A stretch of 64,000 nt of DNA from Methylobacterium sp. NMS14P. Lineage in GTDB: Bacteria; Pseudomonadota; Alphaproteobacteria; Rhizobiales; Beijerinckiaceae. A model generated the notes under the pieces. That model did no database searches, had not been told where the DNA came from, and saw only the letters and a list, made by a program, of their open reading frames with translations. The position numbers and the translations under genes were made by a program. Below, in pieces: positions 51,500 to 60,340 of this stretch (position 1 is its first letter; every line of letters begins with the position of its first letter). The stretch lies in assembly GCF_028583545.1 (NCBI RefSeq), contig NZ_CP087106.1, positions 5,067,001-5,131,000 on the forward strand, given 5' to 3'.

Positions 51500-52414
51500 C
51501 TACGCGGCGATGGCCGCGGGTGGTAGCTGCGCGGCGCGGATATCGGCCGGTGGCCGGAACCCGTGTCGCTCGATCAGCCACGTCTCATTGTAGAGATCTC
51601 GGAACGCCAGCAGGGCGTGGCGCAGATCCTCGACCGTATCGAAGTGCTCGACCCACAACAGGTTCTCCTTGAGGGTGCGGATGAAGCGCTCGGCGCAGCC
51701 ATTCCCCTCCGGGGCGCGCACGAAGGCGGGCGAGCTCGCGATGCCCAGGAACGCGAGCTCCGCCTGGAAGGCGTCCGCCATGTACTGGCTTCCGTGATCG
51801 TGCCGGACGCTCAGGCCGGAGGCGATCTCGGCCGCGAAGCCACCGAAGCGCTGCCGCACCCCTTGGCGGATCGGCTCCAGCGCCTCGAAGCGCGTGGCCC
51901 GGCGGGCCGCATGGATGCCCACGCACTCGGCCGAGCAGTGATCGATGGCCACGAACACCGCGACCTGCCCCTCGGCCGTCCAGGTGGTGGTCAGGTCGGT
52001 GCCCCACATCGTGTCGACCCTGTCCGGGATGATGGTGCCGTCGTGGTTGCGCGGACCGCGCGGTGTGCCGACCCGCGTGGGGGCCAACAGGTCGTGGGCG
52101 CGCATCAGGCGCAGCACCCGGCGCTTGGAGGTGCGCACGCCCTTCATGCGCAGCCGTGCCCAGACCTTGCGATGGCCTTCGCCGTGGAAGGGGCTGTCGG
52201 TCAGGATGGCGCGGATCCGCAGGAGCAGTGCGGCATCCAGCATCGCCCCGACCGGGCCGGGCCGCCGCGCGGGATCGGACCCGGCCTCCGATCCGAGCCC
52301 TGAGCGGGGCGGTGAGAGATGCCGGTGGACGGTGGCGCGCGACACGCGCCAGATCCGGCACACCCGAGCCAGCCCGTAGACGCTGCCGCTGGCCGGCGAG
52401 ACGGTCCGGCTCAT
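51500..52414 (-). CDS. IS3-family transposase OrfB
   Basis: 304 residues. HTH_21-like segment (GHRKVWARLRMKGVRTSKR) and integrase core: DTMWGTDLTTTWTAEGQVA, VRHDHGSQYMADAFQ, APEGNGCAERFIRTLKENL (DDE triad). It ends with the usual LIERHGFRPPADIRA. It starts by ATGA overlap with orfA, suggesting coupling rather than a -1 fusion. Confidence 0.85.
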   Translation of the reverse strand: MSRTVSPASGSVYGLARVCRIWRVSRATVHRHLSPPRSGLGSEAGSDPARRPGPVGAMLDAALLLRIRAILTDSPFHGEGHRKVWARLRMKGVRTSKRRVLRLMRAHDLLAPTRVGTPRGPRNHDGTIIPDRVDTMWGTDLTTTWTAEGQVAVFVAIDHCSAECVGIHAARRATRFEALEPIRQGVRQRFGGFAAEIASGLSVRHDHGSQYMADAFQAELAFLGIASSPAFVRAPEGNGCAERFIRTLKENLLWVEHFDTVEDLRHALLAFRDLYNETWLIERHGFRPPADIRAAQLPPAAIAA

Positions 52415-52776
52415 GGCCGCGACCGCCTGCGGGCCAAAGGGCCGGCGCCACGCGCCTCCAGGGCGGCGACCTTGGCCTCCAGCAGCTCGCGCTCCAGCAG
52501 CATCTCGCCGAGCTTGGCCTTGAGACGCCCGCTCTCCAGCGCGTCCGCATCGAGGGGCCGGGTGGACAGGCTGGCCTCGCCCGCCGCCAGGAAAGCATCG
52601 CGCCAGCCCGACAAGGTCGCCGCCGTCACGCCCAGGCCGCGCGAGACGCTCTCCAGGTCCTCACCACGCAGAAGCCGCAACACCGCGTCCCGCTTGCGCT
52701 GCCGGGACATGCGCCCACCCCGGCCAGGTCCGACCGAACCGGCAACCGCTCCTGTAGTCGTCGTCATCGTTCTCAC
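52411..52776 (-). CDS. IS3-family transposase OrfA
   Basis: 121 residues. Helix-turn-helix (KRDAVLRLLRGEDLESVSR, GLGVTAATLSGWRDAFLA) and a C-terminal Leu-rich helix (RLKAKLGEMLLERELLEAK). Probably the DNA-binding subunit for OrfB. Confidence 0.8.
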   Translation of the reverse strand: MRTMTTTTGAVAGSVGPGRGGRMSRQRKRDAVLRLLRGEDLESVSRGLGVTAATLSGWRDAFLAAGEASLSTRPLDADALESGRLKAKLGEMLLERELLEAKVAALEARGAGPLARRRSRP

Positions 52777-52813
52777 CCCTGAGGCGGAGACCGTCCGCTA
52801 ACGGGGTGTCTCA

Positions 52814-53282
52814 AGCAACCGTGGGGCGGAGGACCACGCTCTCACCGTGTACGATCGTGGACATCCCGGCCGCGACCATCCGCGACCTGACGGAGAACCA
52901 TCCGCGCATCACCCGGGCGCTGTGGTGGGCGACGCTGGTAGACGAGGGCATCCTGCGGGAGTGGTTGTCTAGCATGGGCCAGCGCGAAGCCCCGGAACGC
53001 TTAGCCCACCTGATCTGCGAGCTGCTCCTGCGCCTGCGCTTGGTCGGCATCGCGGATGAGGGCGGCTACGATCTACCCCTGACGCAGATCGACCTCGCAG
53101 ACATTTTGGGCATGACCAGCGTGCACGTGAACCGCACGCTACGGCATTTGCGGCAACTCGATCTGGTAGACTTCAAGCGCAGGCGGTTGACCATCTCAGA
53201 CGTGGCGCGGTTGAAGACATATTGCAGCTTCGACCCCGCCTATCTGCATCTGCGACCAAGCCGTCCTGCCGACGGGCGGTAG
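52814..53282 (+). pseudogene. Crp/Fnr regulator, 5' half removed by the IS3 element
   Basis: The remaining part reads TIVDIPAATIRDLTENHPR, RALWWATLVDEGILREWL (dimer helix), then the HTH (LPLTQIDLADILGMTSVHV, NRTLRHLRQLDLVDFKRRR) and ends LHLRPSRPADGR. The N-terminal ligand-binding barrel (about 80 residues) is absent. A GTG inside the IS end (52806) could start a short protein keeping DNA binding but not sensing. It is closely similar in HTH to 41451-42206. Confidence 0.75.
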
Positions 53283-53426
53283 TCGATGCTAGATGGCTGT
53301 CGTCCGAGCGGCCATAACCCCGTGGCTGTTCCGCCGCATGCGGCAAAACCTGCTCTTTAATGTGCATCAGCAGACAGTTGGGTTGAGCAGCGTTCAGATC
53401 GGGCGACGCCTGAATGAGCGACCCAC

Positions 53427-53693
53427 TTGATGCCCCGGTTCTACTTCCACATCCGCGACGGTCGCGATCAGTTTGACACGGACGGCACCGAGTTGCCGGA
53501 CGAGGAGACAGCGCACGTCGCGGCGATCCGTTTGACGGGGGCGGTCCTGCAGGACGAGGCAAGGCGCATCGCCACCATCGATTGTTGGACTATGGATGTG
53601 ACGGACGCGACAGGACGTCCCGTGTACCAGGTCGGCGTCAACGTCAGCGACCGCCGCGTTTCAACACGAGGGAACGAGTCCGAACGGCGATGA
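53427..53693 (+). CDS. DUF6894 family protein, copy 4
   Basis: 88 residues: MMPRFYFHIRDGRDQFDTD, TELPDEETAHVAAIRLTG, MDVTDATGRPVYQVGVNVS. Standard family pattern with a longer tail. It lies just downstream of the Crp remnant. Confidence 0.6.
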   Translation: MMPRFYFHIRDGRDQFDTDGTELPDEETAHVAAIRLTGAVLQDEARRIATIDCWTMDVTDATGRPVYQVGVNVSDRRVSTRGNESERR

Positions 53694-53704
53694 GCCGGAT
53701 CGGC

Positions 53705-53845
53705 GTTCGTTCTATGCGATGTCCGCTTTTCCGCCGCTCCGCCCTTAAAGCGGAGCGGCGGCTTTCGGCCAGATTCCGTCACACCGGATCATCAGTGCGC
53801 GCAAAATCAGACATTCGACTTTGCGCCCAACCCGGTCATTCGGCC
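53705..53845 (+). repeat. Intergenic repeat with strong hairpin, related to 33095-33230
   Basis: A 12-bp perfect hairpin (CCGCCGCTCCGC 53731-53742, GCGGAGCGGCGG 53750-53761) followed by CTTTCGGCCAGA and, 50 nt later, CTTTGCGCCCAACCCGG. The order of blocks is the same as at 33095-33230, where the hairpin has degenerated. Confidence 0.5.
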
Positions 53846-53883
53846 CACTCCGGCGCCTACTCCGAAGCGGACGCTCCAGCAGC

Positions 53884-54278
53884 TTAGCGCCTAACGCAAC
53901 GGACCAAGAGCACCTGAACACGCTCATCGACAAGCTCAAGGCTGAGAACGCTGCCGCCCGTCCCATGGGTAGGCCGCCGAGGACGAGGCCGCGCGTCCGG
54001 TCTGCTTCGCCAAGGTCGAGAACCAACTCGATCGCTTCTGCGCCGAGAAGTTCTGGGACTGCGTCATGCGCGAGGTCGCCGAGGTCCTGGCCGAGCGCGG
54101 GGCCCTGACACCGGCCAAGATCCTTCCCGAGCTCAGGACCTGGACCGTCCGCGGGGCGGCGCTCCGCCGGGCGCCGCTCACCGCCGCCGTGCTCAGGAAG
54201 AAGATGGACGTCCGCGTCTCCTTCGGACGCTACTTCGAGCACCGGGACGAAGGGCGCTACTCACGCAGGGCCGGATAG
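53884..54278 (+). pseudogene. Frameshifted hypothetical protein
   Basis: The frame TDQEHLNTLIDKLKAENAA is open up to about 53967, and in another frame DEAARPVCFAKVENQLDRF, then CAEKFWDCVMREVAEVLAE and KKMDVRVSFGRYFEHRDEG continue to TAG 54278. An in-frame TAG at 53970-53972 blocks the second frame upstream. Both halves have good helical patterns, so a small protein seems to have been broken by an indel at about 53967. ATG 54066 could start a 70-residue fragment. No family recognised. Confidence 0.4.
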
Positions 54279-54345
54279 GCCGCGACAACGACGGTCCATC
54301 CCGTCCCGCCGGCCTCGACCCGAACCGAGAGCAAACACCCCTGAA

Positions 54346-54756
54346 TCAGCCGCGGAGCGGCGGCGGCTTGCGGCCCTCGGGGAGCATATCCCGCAAATGG
54401 TCGTGCACGATCCGGGCGCTGAACGGCTTGGCGATGAAATGCGCGCCGTCCGGAAGGTCGTCCGGACCCGGCGTGGCCTGCCCGGACGCGACGACGATGC
54501 GGATGTGCGGCCAGTGGCCCGCGGCGTGGCGGGCGAGGGCGAACCCGTCCAACTCCCCGGGCATCTGGACGTCGGTGAACAGCACGGAAAGGTCGGGGTG
54601 CCGTTCCCGCAGCAGGACCAGCGCCGCGTCGGCATCCGTGGCTTCCAGGGTCTCGAACCCGGCGTCTTCGAGGATGTCCAGCGCGTCCATGCGGATGAAG
54701 GCATTATCGTCGACGACGAGGGCGCAGGGGCGGGACTGTGGGGTGGGATCGGTCAT
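54346..54756 (-). CDS. Single-domain response regulator
   Basis: 136 residues: LVVDDNAFIRMDALDILED, phospho-Asp in VLFTDVQMPGELDG, IVVASGQ and FIAKPFSAR. REC only. It pairs by sequence with 28503-28922. No output domain; the cognate kinase may be one of the neighbours at 55721 or 57229. The 54757-55011 stretch beyond it has no convincing gene. Confidence 0.8.
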   Translation of the reverse strand: MTDPTPQSRPCALVVDDNAFIRMDALDILEDAGFETLEATDADAALVLLRERHPDLSVLFTDVQMPGELDGFALARHAAGHWPHIRIVVASGQATPGPDDLPDGAHFIAKPFSARIVHDHLRDMLPEGRKPPPLRG

Positions 54757-55011
54757 GGCGGGGATTAAAGCCCGTCCGCCGTGAAAGGCTCCCTGACCTC
54801 CGGCGTCGATGAAAACCCGTCGTGCGTGTGCCCGGTGTCGTCAGGCTGCGCCATGTGCGTCCAGCAAAGTTCGCGCATCACGCCCGCGGCCGGCGCCACG
54901 ACCCGGCGACCATGGAACGCGAGCCGCGGGACATCGACCTGGAAAACAGTCCCCGCATCCGCTACGAGTTCATCAAGAGTTGCCGCGTGTACGCCGGCGT
55001 CCGGAGCGTCC

Positions 55012-55482
55012 TCAGTTCGGCTCGTCGCCCCGGGTCATGCCCGTCGTCGCAACACGCTCGGCGAGATCCTTCAACTCCTGGCGAAGGTCGGCGAGGTCGC
55101 GTTCGCCGAGGCCGGTGCGGCAGACGACGGCCTGCTGCGCCTCCGAGACCCTGTCCTCCAGCAGCCGACCCGCCTCCGTCAGGCCGACGAGGACGACGCG
55201 CCGGTCCGCGGCGCGGACCCGGGTGACGAAACCCGCCGCCTCCAGCCGGTCGACCAGGGGCGTGACCGCGCTGGACGAGAGTTGCAGGCGGGCGGCCAGG
55301 TCATGCACCGCCGTCCCCCCGTCTTGCCAGAGCGCCAGCATGACGAGGTATTGCGGGTAGGTCAGGCCGAGCTCGCCCAGCAGCGGCCGGTAGGCGCGCA
55401 CCACCGAGTTCGTCGCGGCGTAGAGGGCGAAGCAGAGCTGGTCATCCAGCATGAGCCCGCGTTGCTTCGTCGATGTCGCCAT
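55012..55482 (-). CDS. ohrR: OhrR-like MarR-family peroxide/hypochlorite sensor (two-cysteine type)
   Basis: 156 residues. The N-terminal LDDQLCFALYAATNSVVRA carries C17, the reactive peroxidatic Cys in the OhrR signature, and C121 (AQQAVVCRTG) could be the resolving Cys as in two-Cys OhrR. The wHTH has TYPQYLVMLALWQDGG, LQLSSSAVTPLVDRLEAAG and the wing RAADRRVVLVGLTEAG. OhrR represses ohr and dissociates on organic hydroperoxide or HOCl oxidation. No ohr gene is adjacent; its dyad operator lies at 55510-55525. Confidence 0.75.
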   Translation of the reverse strand: MATSTKQRGLMLDDQLCFALYAATNSVVRAYRPLLGELGLTYPQYLVMLALWQDGGTAVHDLAARLQLSSSAVTPLVDRLEAAGFVTRVRAADRRVVLVGLTEAGRLLEDRVSEAQQAVVCRTGLGERDLADLRQELKDLAERVATTGMTRGDEPN

Positions 55483-55509
55483 TGACCGGCGCTCCGTCCA
55501 GACGTTAAT

Positions 55510-55525
55510 CGTTCACGCGTGAGCG
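55510..55525. promoter_or_regulatory. Candidate OhrR/MarR operator
   Basis: CGTTCACG-CGTGAGCG is a 16-bp dyad with one mismatch, centred on TCACGCGTGA, 28 nt upstream of the OhrR-like start and in front of the divergent kinase gene. It is a good position and size for a MarR dimer site and would couple kinase expression to the sensor. Confidence 0.45.
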
Positions 55526-55720
55526 ATGCTGTCAACCAGCCGCCACGGTGGATCGCCTCGGGGTTCAAGGAACGCTCCCGGACCGGATGGAGGGCGCCGC
55601 GGCGACAGCCTCGGTGGGGTGCCTGGGCGGCCCACGGTCGCCGGCCGGTTCCTCGGTGTCGTCCGATTACGTCGACGGCGCAACCGGCATGGCGAAGGTC
55701 GGGACATCGGGAGCGGGCTC

Positions 55721-57094
55721 ATGGATGCGGTCAGCGCGCAGGACATCGTCGACACCGTTCCGTCGAGCCTGCTCGTGCTCGACCTCGACCTACGGGTGCA
55801 GTCCGCCAACCGAGCCTTCTACCGAACCTTCGCGGCCGCTCCGGACGAGACCGTCGGGCAGGCCTTGTTCTCGCTCGGGAACGGGCAATGGGACATCCCG
55901 GAGCTGCGCAGACTGCTCCTGGAGATCGTGCCGCGCGACGAGGCGGTCGAGGGCTACGAGGTCGGGCACGACTTCCCCGGCATCGGGGTGAAATGCATGC
56001 GGCTCAACGCGCGCAAGGTCCATCGCGAGGGCGACGGCGCCCCGTTCCTGCTCCTGGCCATCGACGACGTCACCGAGGAGCACCAGGCCCGCAAGGAGGC
56101 CGAGCGTCAGAGGAGCCTCGCGCAGAGCATCGTCGACACCGTGCGCGACCCGCTCGTCGTCCTTGAGCAGGAAATGACCGTGGTCGCCGCCAGCCGGGCG
56201 TTCCTGCGCCTGTTCGGGGGCGAGGCCGGCGACCTGACGGGGCGGTCCCTGTACGACCTCGCCCAGGGCCAGTGGCGGGTCGGTCGGCTGCAGGAACTGC
56301 TCGGCCGGATCGTGCCCGACGACGAGACCATGGACGGGTTCGAGGTCGAGGACGAGTTTCCAGATCTCGGCCGGCGCATCTTCAAGCTCAACGCCCGGAA
56401 GGTGTTCCGCCCCGGCAACCACGTCACCCGGCTGCTGCTGGTGTTCGAGGACGTGACCGAGGCGCGCATGCTGGAGCGTCACCGCGACCTGCTCGCGGCG
56501 GAACTCGCCCACCGCATCAAGAACAGCCTGCAGATCATCACGGCCTTCGTGTCGTTCGAGATCCGACGGGCCGCCGAGCCTTGCCTTGCCGGATACCGGG
56601 CGATGCAGGCGCGCATCGGCGCCGTGGCCGAGCTGTACGACGTGATCTCCCGGTCGGCCACGCTCGGCCCGGTGCCGGCGGACGCCTACCTGAACGGCAT
56701 CGCCGGCAGCCTGCGGTCGAGCCTGCTCGGCGAGGGCCGCGGCGTGTTCATCGCCGTGGCCGCCGACCCTGTCCCGGTCAGGGCCGAGCATGCCGTGACG
56801 CTCGGGCTGGTCGTCAACGAACTCGCGACCAACGCGGTCAAGTACGCCTTCCCGGAAGGCAAGGGGCGCATCGAGATCGGCTTCCGACGTCAAGAGGACG
56901 GTGTCACCCTGACCGTCAGCGACGACGGCATCGGCCTGTCGGCTCCTGGTGCCGGCAACGCCTCGTCGGGCCTGGGATCGCGCTTCGTCGAGGCGTTCGT
57001 CCGGCAGCTCGGCGGGACCATGGCTACCGCGGCCGGGTCCCCGGGGACCACCTTCACCGTGCGGCTGCCCCTCTCCATCTTCGCCGAACCGTGA
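55721..57094 (+). CDS. PAS-PAS-HisKA_2 sensor histidine kinase
   Basis: 457 residues from ATG 55721 (the frame is open from 55526). Two similar PAS domains (IVDTVPSSLLVLDLDLRVQ and IVDTVRDPLVVLEQEMTVV), each ending with FKLNARKV/MRLNARKV and LLLxxxDVTE. HisKA_2: LAAELAHRIKNSLQIITAF near residue 260, N-box LVVNELATNAVKYAF, SDDGIGL and GLGSRFVEAF. No W-x-E, so it is the HisKA_2 rather than the HWE type. Cytoplasmic, no membrane segment. No receiver, so it must use a separate regulator. Confidence 0.85.
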   Translation: MDAVSAQDIVDTVPSSLLVLDLDLRVQSANRAFYRTFAAAPDETVGQALFSLGNGQWDIPELRRLLLEIVPRDEAVEGYEVGHDFPGIGVKCMRLNARKVHREGDGAPFLLLAIDDVTEEHQARKEAERQRSLAQSIVDTVRDPLVVLEQEMTVVAASRAFLRLFGGEAGDLTGRSLYDLAQGQWRVGRLQELLGRIVPDDETMDGFEVEDEFPDLGRRIFKLNARKVFRPGNHVTRLLLVFEDVTEARMLERHRDLLAAELAHRIKNSLQIITAFVSFEIRRAAEPCLAGYRAMQARIGAVAELYDVISRSATLGPVPADAYLNGIAGSLRSSLLGEGRGVFIAVAADPVPVRAEHAVTLGLVVNELATNAVKYAFPEGKGRIEIGFRRQEDGVTLTVSDDGIGLSAPGAGNASSGLGSRFVEAFVRQLGGTMATAAGSPGTTFTVRLPLSIFAEP

Positions 57095-57228
57095 TCCGGA
57101 AGTGGGCGAAGGGCGTTCCCTCGACGTTATTGTGGGAATCGTCGAGATGACCCGATGCCGGGTTTGCAGGCCCCGTCGACCCCATGCCGTGATTGGATGA
57201 TCTTTTGGCGCCTTGCACTCCGACCGTC

Positions 57229-59847
57229 ATGCATGTGGAACGACAGGGCGCAGAGGCGACGGGGCGGGAGGCGCGGCGGCTCGCGGCGCTCGCCGGATAC
57301 GCCATGCTCGACACGGCGCCTGAGGCGGAGCTCGACGACATCACCCGCCTGGCCGCGCGGATCTGCGGCACGCCGGTCTCGCTGATCACCCTTGTCGACG
57401 ACGTCCGCCAATTCTTCAAGGCGCGGTCGGGCTACGCGGGCGCGGAGGACGCGCCGCTCGATTCCGGCTTTTGCCCCTTGGTCGTGAATGCCGGCGCGCC
57501 GCTCATCATACCCGACGCAAGCTCGGACCCGGCCTACGTGGGGAACCCGGCGACCCGCGACGCCGGCGTGCGCTTCTACGCAGGCGTGCCGCTGCTGACG
57601 TCCGACGACCTCGTGCTCGGGACGCTGTGCGTCGTCGACGGCGACGCTCATCCCGGGGGGCTGGAGCCGACGCAGATCGAGGATCTCCAGGCGCTCGCCC
57701 GGCAGGTCATGGCTCAGTTCGAACTTCGCCGGGCCGTGCGCGAGCGCGACGAGGCATTGCGCCGACAACGGGCGGACGAGGCCCGCCATAGGCAGGTCCT
57801 CGCCAGCGCGGTGGACTACGCCATCGTCACGACGGATCTGGACGGCCGCGTCTCCGGTTGGAATGCCGGCGCCGAGACCATCCTCGGATGGAGCGAGCCG
57901 GAGGCGCGCGGCCGCCACGCCGACCTGTTCTTCACGCCCGAAGACCGGGCCGACGACATCCCGGAGAGCGAGATGCGGGCGGCGCGCGAGGAGGGCCGCG
58001 GCAACGACGAGCGCTGGCATCTGCGCAAGGACGGCTCGCGGTTCTGGGCGATGGGCGAGATGATGCCGTTGACCGCCGAGGACGGCGGCCACGTCGGCTA
58101 CCTCAAGATCCTGCGCGACCGCACCGAGGAGCGCCGCCGCGGCGAGCGCCTGCATCTCCTGGCCCGGGCCGCCGCCGAGTTGCTGTCGGCCGCCGACCCG
58201 GACGCGGCGCTGGTCCCGATCCTTGAGGCGGGCACGGAGGCGCTCGGCTTCGACCAGACGTACATCTACGTCGCGACGGCGGACGGGGAGCGCCTCGCGC
58301 TGACCCAGTCCGTCGGTCTCGGGCCGGAGTTCAGGGCGGTCCTCGGCGACGTTTCCTGCGACCTACCCCTGTGCGGGATCGTGGCCCGGACGCGCAAACC
58401 CTTCGTGCTCCCGGATATCCAGAAGAGCGGCGAGCCGCGCCACGCCATGGCGCGCGAGGCGGGACTGACCGCCTTCGCAGGCTACCCGGTGATCAGCCAC
58501 GGCCGGCTATCCGGGGTGATCTCCTTCGCTTCGACCCGGCAGGCCGCCTTCGACGTGGAAACGCTGTCCTTCTTCGCCACGGTCGCGCAGTTCCTGTCCA
58601 CGGCGCGCGGAAGGCTCGACGACGAGGCGGCGTTGCGGGCCAACGAGACGGACCTGGAACGGCAGGTCGGGGAGCGCACGCGCGCCTTGATGATGGCCGA
58701 GGAGGCGCTGCGACAGTCGCAGAAGATGGAGGCGGTCGGGCAACTGACCGGGGGCGTCGCGCATGACTTCAACAACCTGCTGACCATCATCCGCTCGTCG
58801 GTCGACTTCCTGCGCCGTCCCGACCTCGCCGCCGAGCGCAAGCAGCGCTACCTCGATGCCGTTTCCGACACGGTCGAGCGGGCCGCCAAGCTCACGGGAC
58901 AGCTCCTGGCCTTCGCCCGGCGCCAGGCGCTCACCCCGGAGGTGTTCGAGGTCGGGGCTCGCCTGCGCGCCGTTGGGGACATGCTCGACACCGTGACCGG
59001 TGCCCGCATCCGAGTGGTGTTGGAGATCGAGGGGGCGCCCTGCCACGTCCGCGCCGACGTCAGCCAGTTCGAGACGGCCCTCGTGAACATGGCGGTCAAC
59101 GCGCGCGACGCCATGCAGGGAGAGGGAACCCTCACCCTGCGGCTCGTCTGCGGCGCCGCCCTGCCGTCGATCCGCGGACATGCCGGATCGGCCAGCCCGT
59201 TCGTCGCCGTGTCGCTGACCGACACGGGCAGCGGCATCCCGGCGGAGGCGCTGCCACGGGTGTTCGAGCCGTTCTACACCACGAAGCCCGTCGGCCAGGG
59301 CACCGGGCTCGGGCTGTCCCAGGTGTTCGGCTTCACCAAGCAGTCCGGCGGCGACATCGCCGTGGAGAGCGAACCGGGCCGGGGTTCGACCTTCACCCTG
59401 TACCTGCCGGAGGTGCCGGCGCCGGTCGTCGTCGAGGGCACCCGGGCGACCGAGGTCCCTGCCGCCACCGGGCTCTGCCTGCTCGTCGTCGAGGACAACC
59501 TGGAGGTCGGTCGCTTCGCCACGCAGATCCTTGAGGATCTCGGCAACGAAACGGTGTGGGCAACCAACGCCGAGGAGGCCCTCGTCGAGATCGAGCGGAC
59601 GCCAGGCCGGTTCGACGCGGTGTTCTCCGACGTCGTCATGCCCGGCATGGGCGGGGTCGCCCTCGCGGAGGAGCTGCGCCGACGCCTTCCGGACCTGCCG
59701 GTGGTCCTGACGTCCGGCTACAGCCACGTCCTCGCCCAGGACGCCTCGCACGGGTTCGAGCTCGTGCACAAACCGTACTCGGCCGAGCAGCTCTCGCGCA
59801 TGCTCGGCAAGGTCACGGCTGTGCGCCGCGACCGCATCGCCCGGTAG
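57229..59847 (+). CDS. GAF-PAS-GAF hybrid sensor histidine kinase
   Basis: 872 residues from ATG 57229 (an in-frame start also at 57193). An N-terminal GAF (TPVSLITLVDDVRQFFKAR, about 30-160), PAS (VVTTDLDGRVSGWN-type IVTTDLDGRVSGWNAGAE), a second GAF (about 310-470), HisKA (MEAVGQLTGGVAHDFNNLL), HATPase (NMAVNARDAMQGEG, DTGSGIPAEA, GTGLGLSQ) and a receiver (LVVEDNLEVGR, VFSDVVMPGMGG, LVHKPYSAE). Soluble. The gap to the upstream kinase is 134 nt. Signal unknown; GAF domains bind small molecules or bilins. Confidence 0.88.
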   Translation: MHVERQGAEATGREARRLAALAGYAMLDTAPEAELDDITRLAARICGTPVSLITLVDDVRQFFKARSGYAGAEDAPLDSGFCPLVVNAGAPLIIPDASSDPAYVGNPATRDAGVRFYAGVPLLTSDDLVLGTLCVVDGDAHPGGLEPTQIEDLQALARQVMAQFELRRAVRERDEALRRQRADEARHRQVLASAVDYAIVTTDLDGRVSGWNAGAETILGWSEPEARGRHADLFFTPEDRADDIPESEMRAAREEGRGNDERWHLRKDGSRFWAMGEMMPLTAEDGGHVGYLKILRDRTEERRRGERLHLLARAAAELLSAADPDAALVPILEAGTEALGFDQTYIYVATADGERLALTQSVGLGPEFRAVLGDVSCDLPLCGIVARTRKPFVLPDIQKSGEPRHAMAREAGLTAFAGYPVISHGRLSGVISFASTRQAAFDVETLSFFATVAQFLSTARGRLDDEAALRANETDLERQVGERTRALMMAEEALRQSQKMEAVGQLTGGVAHDFNNLLTIIRSSVDFLRRPDLAAERKQRYLDAVSDTVERAAKLTGQLLAFARRQALTPEVFEVGARLRAVGDMLDTVTGARIRVVLEIEGAPCHVRADVSQFETALVNMAVNARDAMQGEGTLTLRLVCGAALPSIRGHAGSASPFVAVSLTDTGSGIPAEALPRVFEPFYTTKPVGQGTGLGLSQVFGFTKQSGGDIAVESEPGRGSTFTLYLPEVPAPVVVEGTRATEVPAATGLCLLVVEDNLEVGRFATQILEDLGNETVWATNAEEALVEIERTPGRFDAVFSDVVMPGMGGVALAEELRRRLPDLPVVLTSGYSHVLAQDASHGFELVHKPYSAEQLSRMLGKVTAVRRDRIAR

Positions 59848-60029
59848 GCCTGCCGACGGTCGCAGACGGGGCAGGGCGCGCCTCTTCCGGACCTGGCTGA
59901 AACTTTTCTGGACGAGCCCTCGTACAGGCCGGCGTACGCCCGGCCAGGGCGTGGCGCGGCGCCCGGCCTCGGCGCCCGAAAAGTTGCGCCTGACAATCAC
60001 CAGACGGGCGTAATTTATTCGTGAAATCA

Positions 60030-60055
60030 GGAACTTGCAGCAAGACAATCGCCTT
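60030..60055 (+). promoter_or_regulatory. Candidate ECF-type promoter of cassette 3
   Basis: GGAACTT (60030-60036), 16 nt, CTT (60053-60055), 46 nt upstream of the peptide ATG. It preserves box and spacing of copies 1 and 2 although the spacer and leader differ. It lies in the 59848-60101 gap. Confidence 0.45.
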
Positions 60056-60101
60056 GCCTCCTTGTGCGAAGGGGATTCCTCTCCCGTACAGGAGACATCG
60101 A

Positions 60102-60326
60102 ATGAAGATCACCACCGTCGCCCTCGCCGCCTCGGTCCTCGGGGGCATCGTTCTCGGCACCGGCACCGCCTCCGCGGGCCCGAACGGCCTTCAGGCCGCC
60201 CCGGCCGGCGTGACCCAGGTTCGGATGAGCAGCAACGAGCGCATGATGATGAAGAAGCGCATGGTGCATAAGAAGATGATGAAGCGCCGGATGATGAAGC
60301 GGAAGATGATGATGAACCGCATGTAA
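60102..60326 (+). CDS. Secreted methionine-rich basic peptide (MrpX-like), cassette copy 3
   Basis: 74 residues. Signal peptide MKITTVALAASVLGGIVLG, cleavage near ASA-GP; AGGAG upstream. The mature part has VTQVRMSSNERMMMKKRMV, then KKMMKRRMMKRKMMMNRM: the MM-basic-basic-R pentads of copies 1 and 2 with more Lys. The most divergent copy, but the Met spacing is kept. There is no neighbouring ferritin-like pair. Confidence 0.8.
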   Translation: MKITTVALAASVLGGIVLGTGTASAGPNGLQAAPAGVTQVRMSSNERMMMKKRMVHKKMMKRRMMKRKMMMNRM

Positions 60327-60340
60327 GCGGCCATCCCGAA

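Larger units (their letters stand above)
51481..52813. mobile_element. IS3-family insertion sequence
   Basis: 1333 bp with ends TGAGACACC (51481-51489) and GGTGTCTCA (52805-52813). It carries orfA (52411-52776) and orfB (51500-52414) on the minus strand overlapping by ATGA. It abuts the remaining 3' half of a Crp gene, whose 5' half is not found on the other side, so insertion was accompanied by deletion or rearrangement. Confidence 0.8.

Noticed and set aside
54913..55020. A small plus-strand frame beginning MEREPRDIDLENSPRIRY
   Set aside because: It has a protein-like first part but runs into the 3' end of the OhrR-like gene without a good stop context. Too weak to call.
55790..56893. A 367-codon minus-strand open frame
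   Set aside because: Antisense to the PAS-PAS-HisKA_2 kinase, with no recognisable fold.
58507..60048. A 513-codon minus-strand open frame over the GAF-PAS-GAF kinase
   Set aside because: Antisense shadow; the plus strand has complete kinase and receiver motifs.
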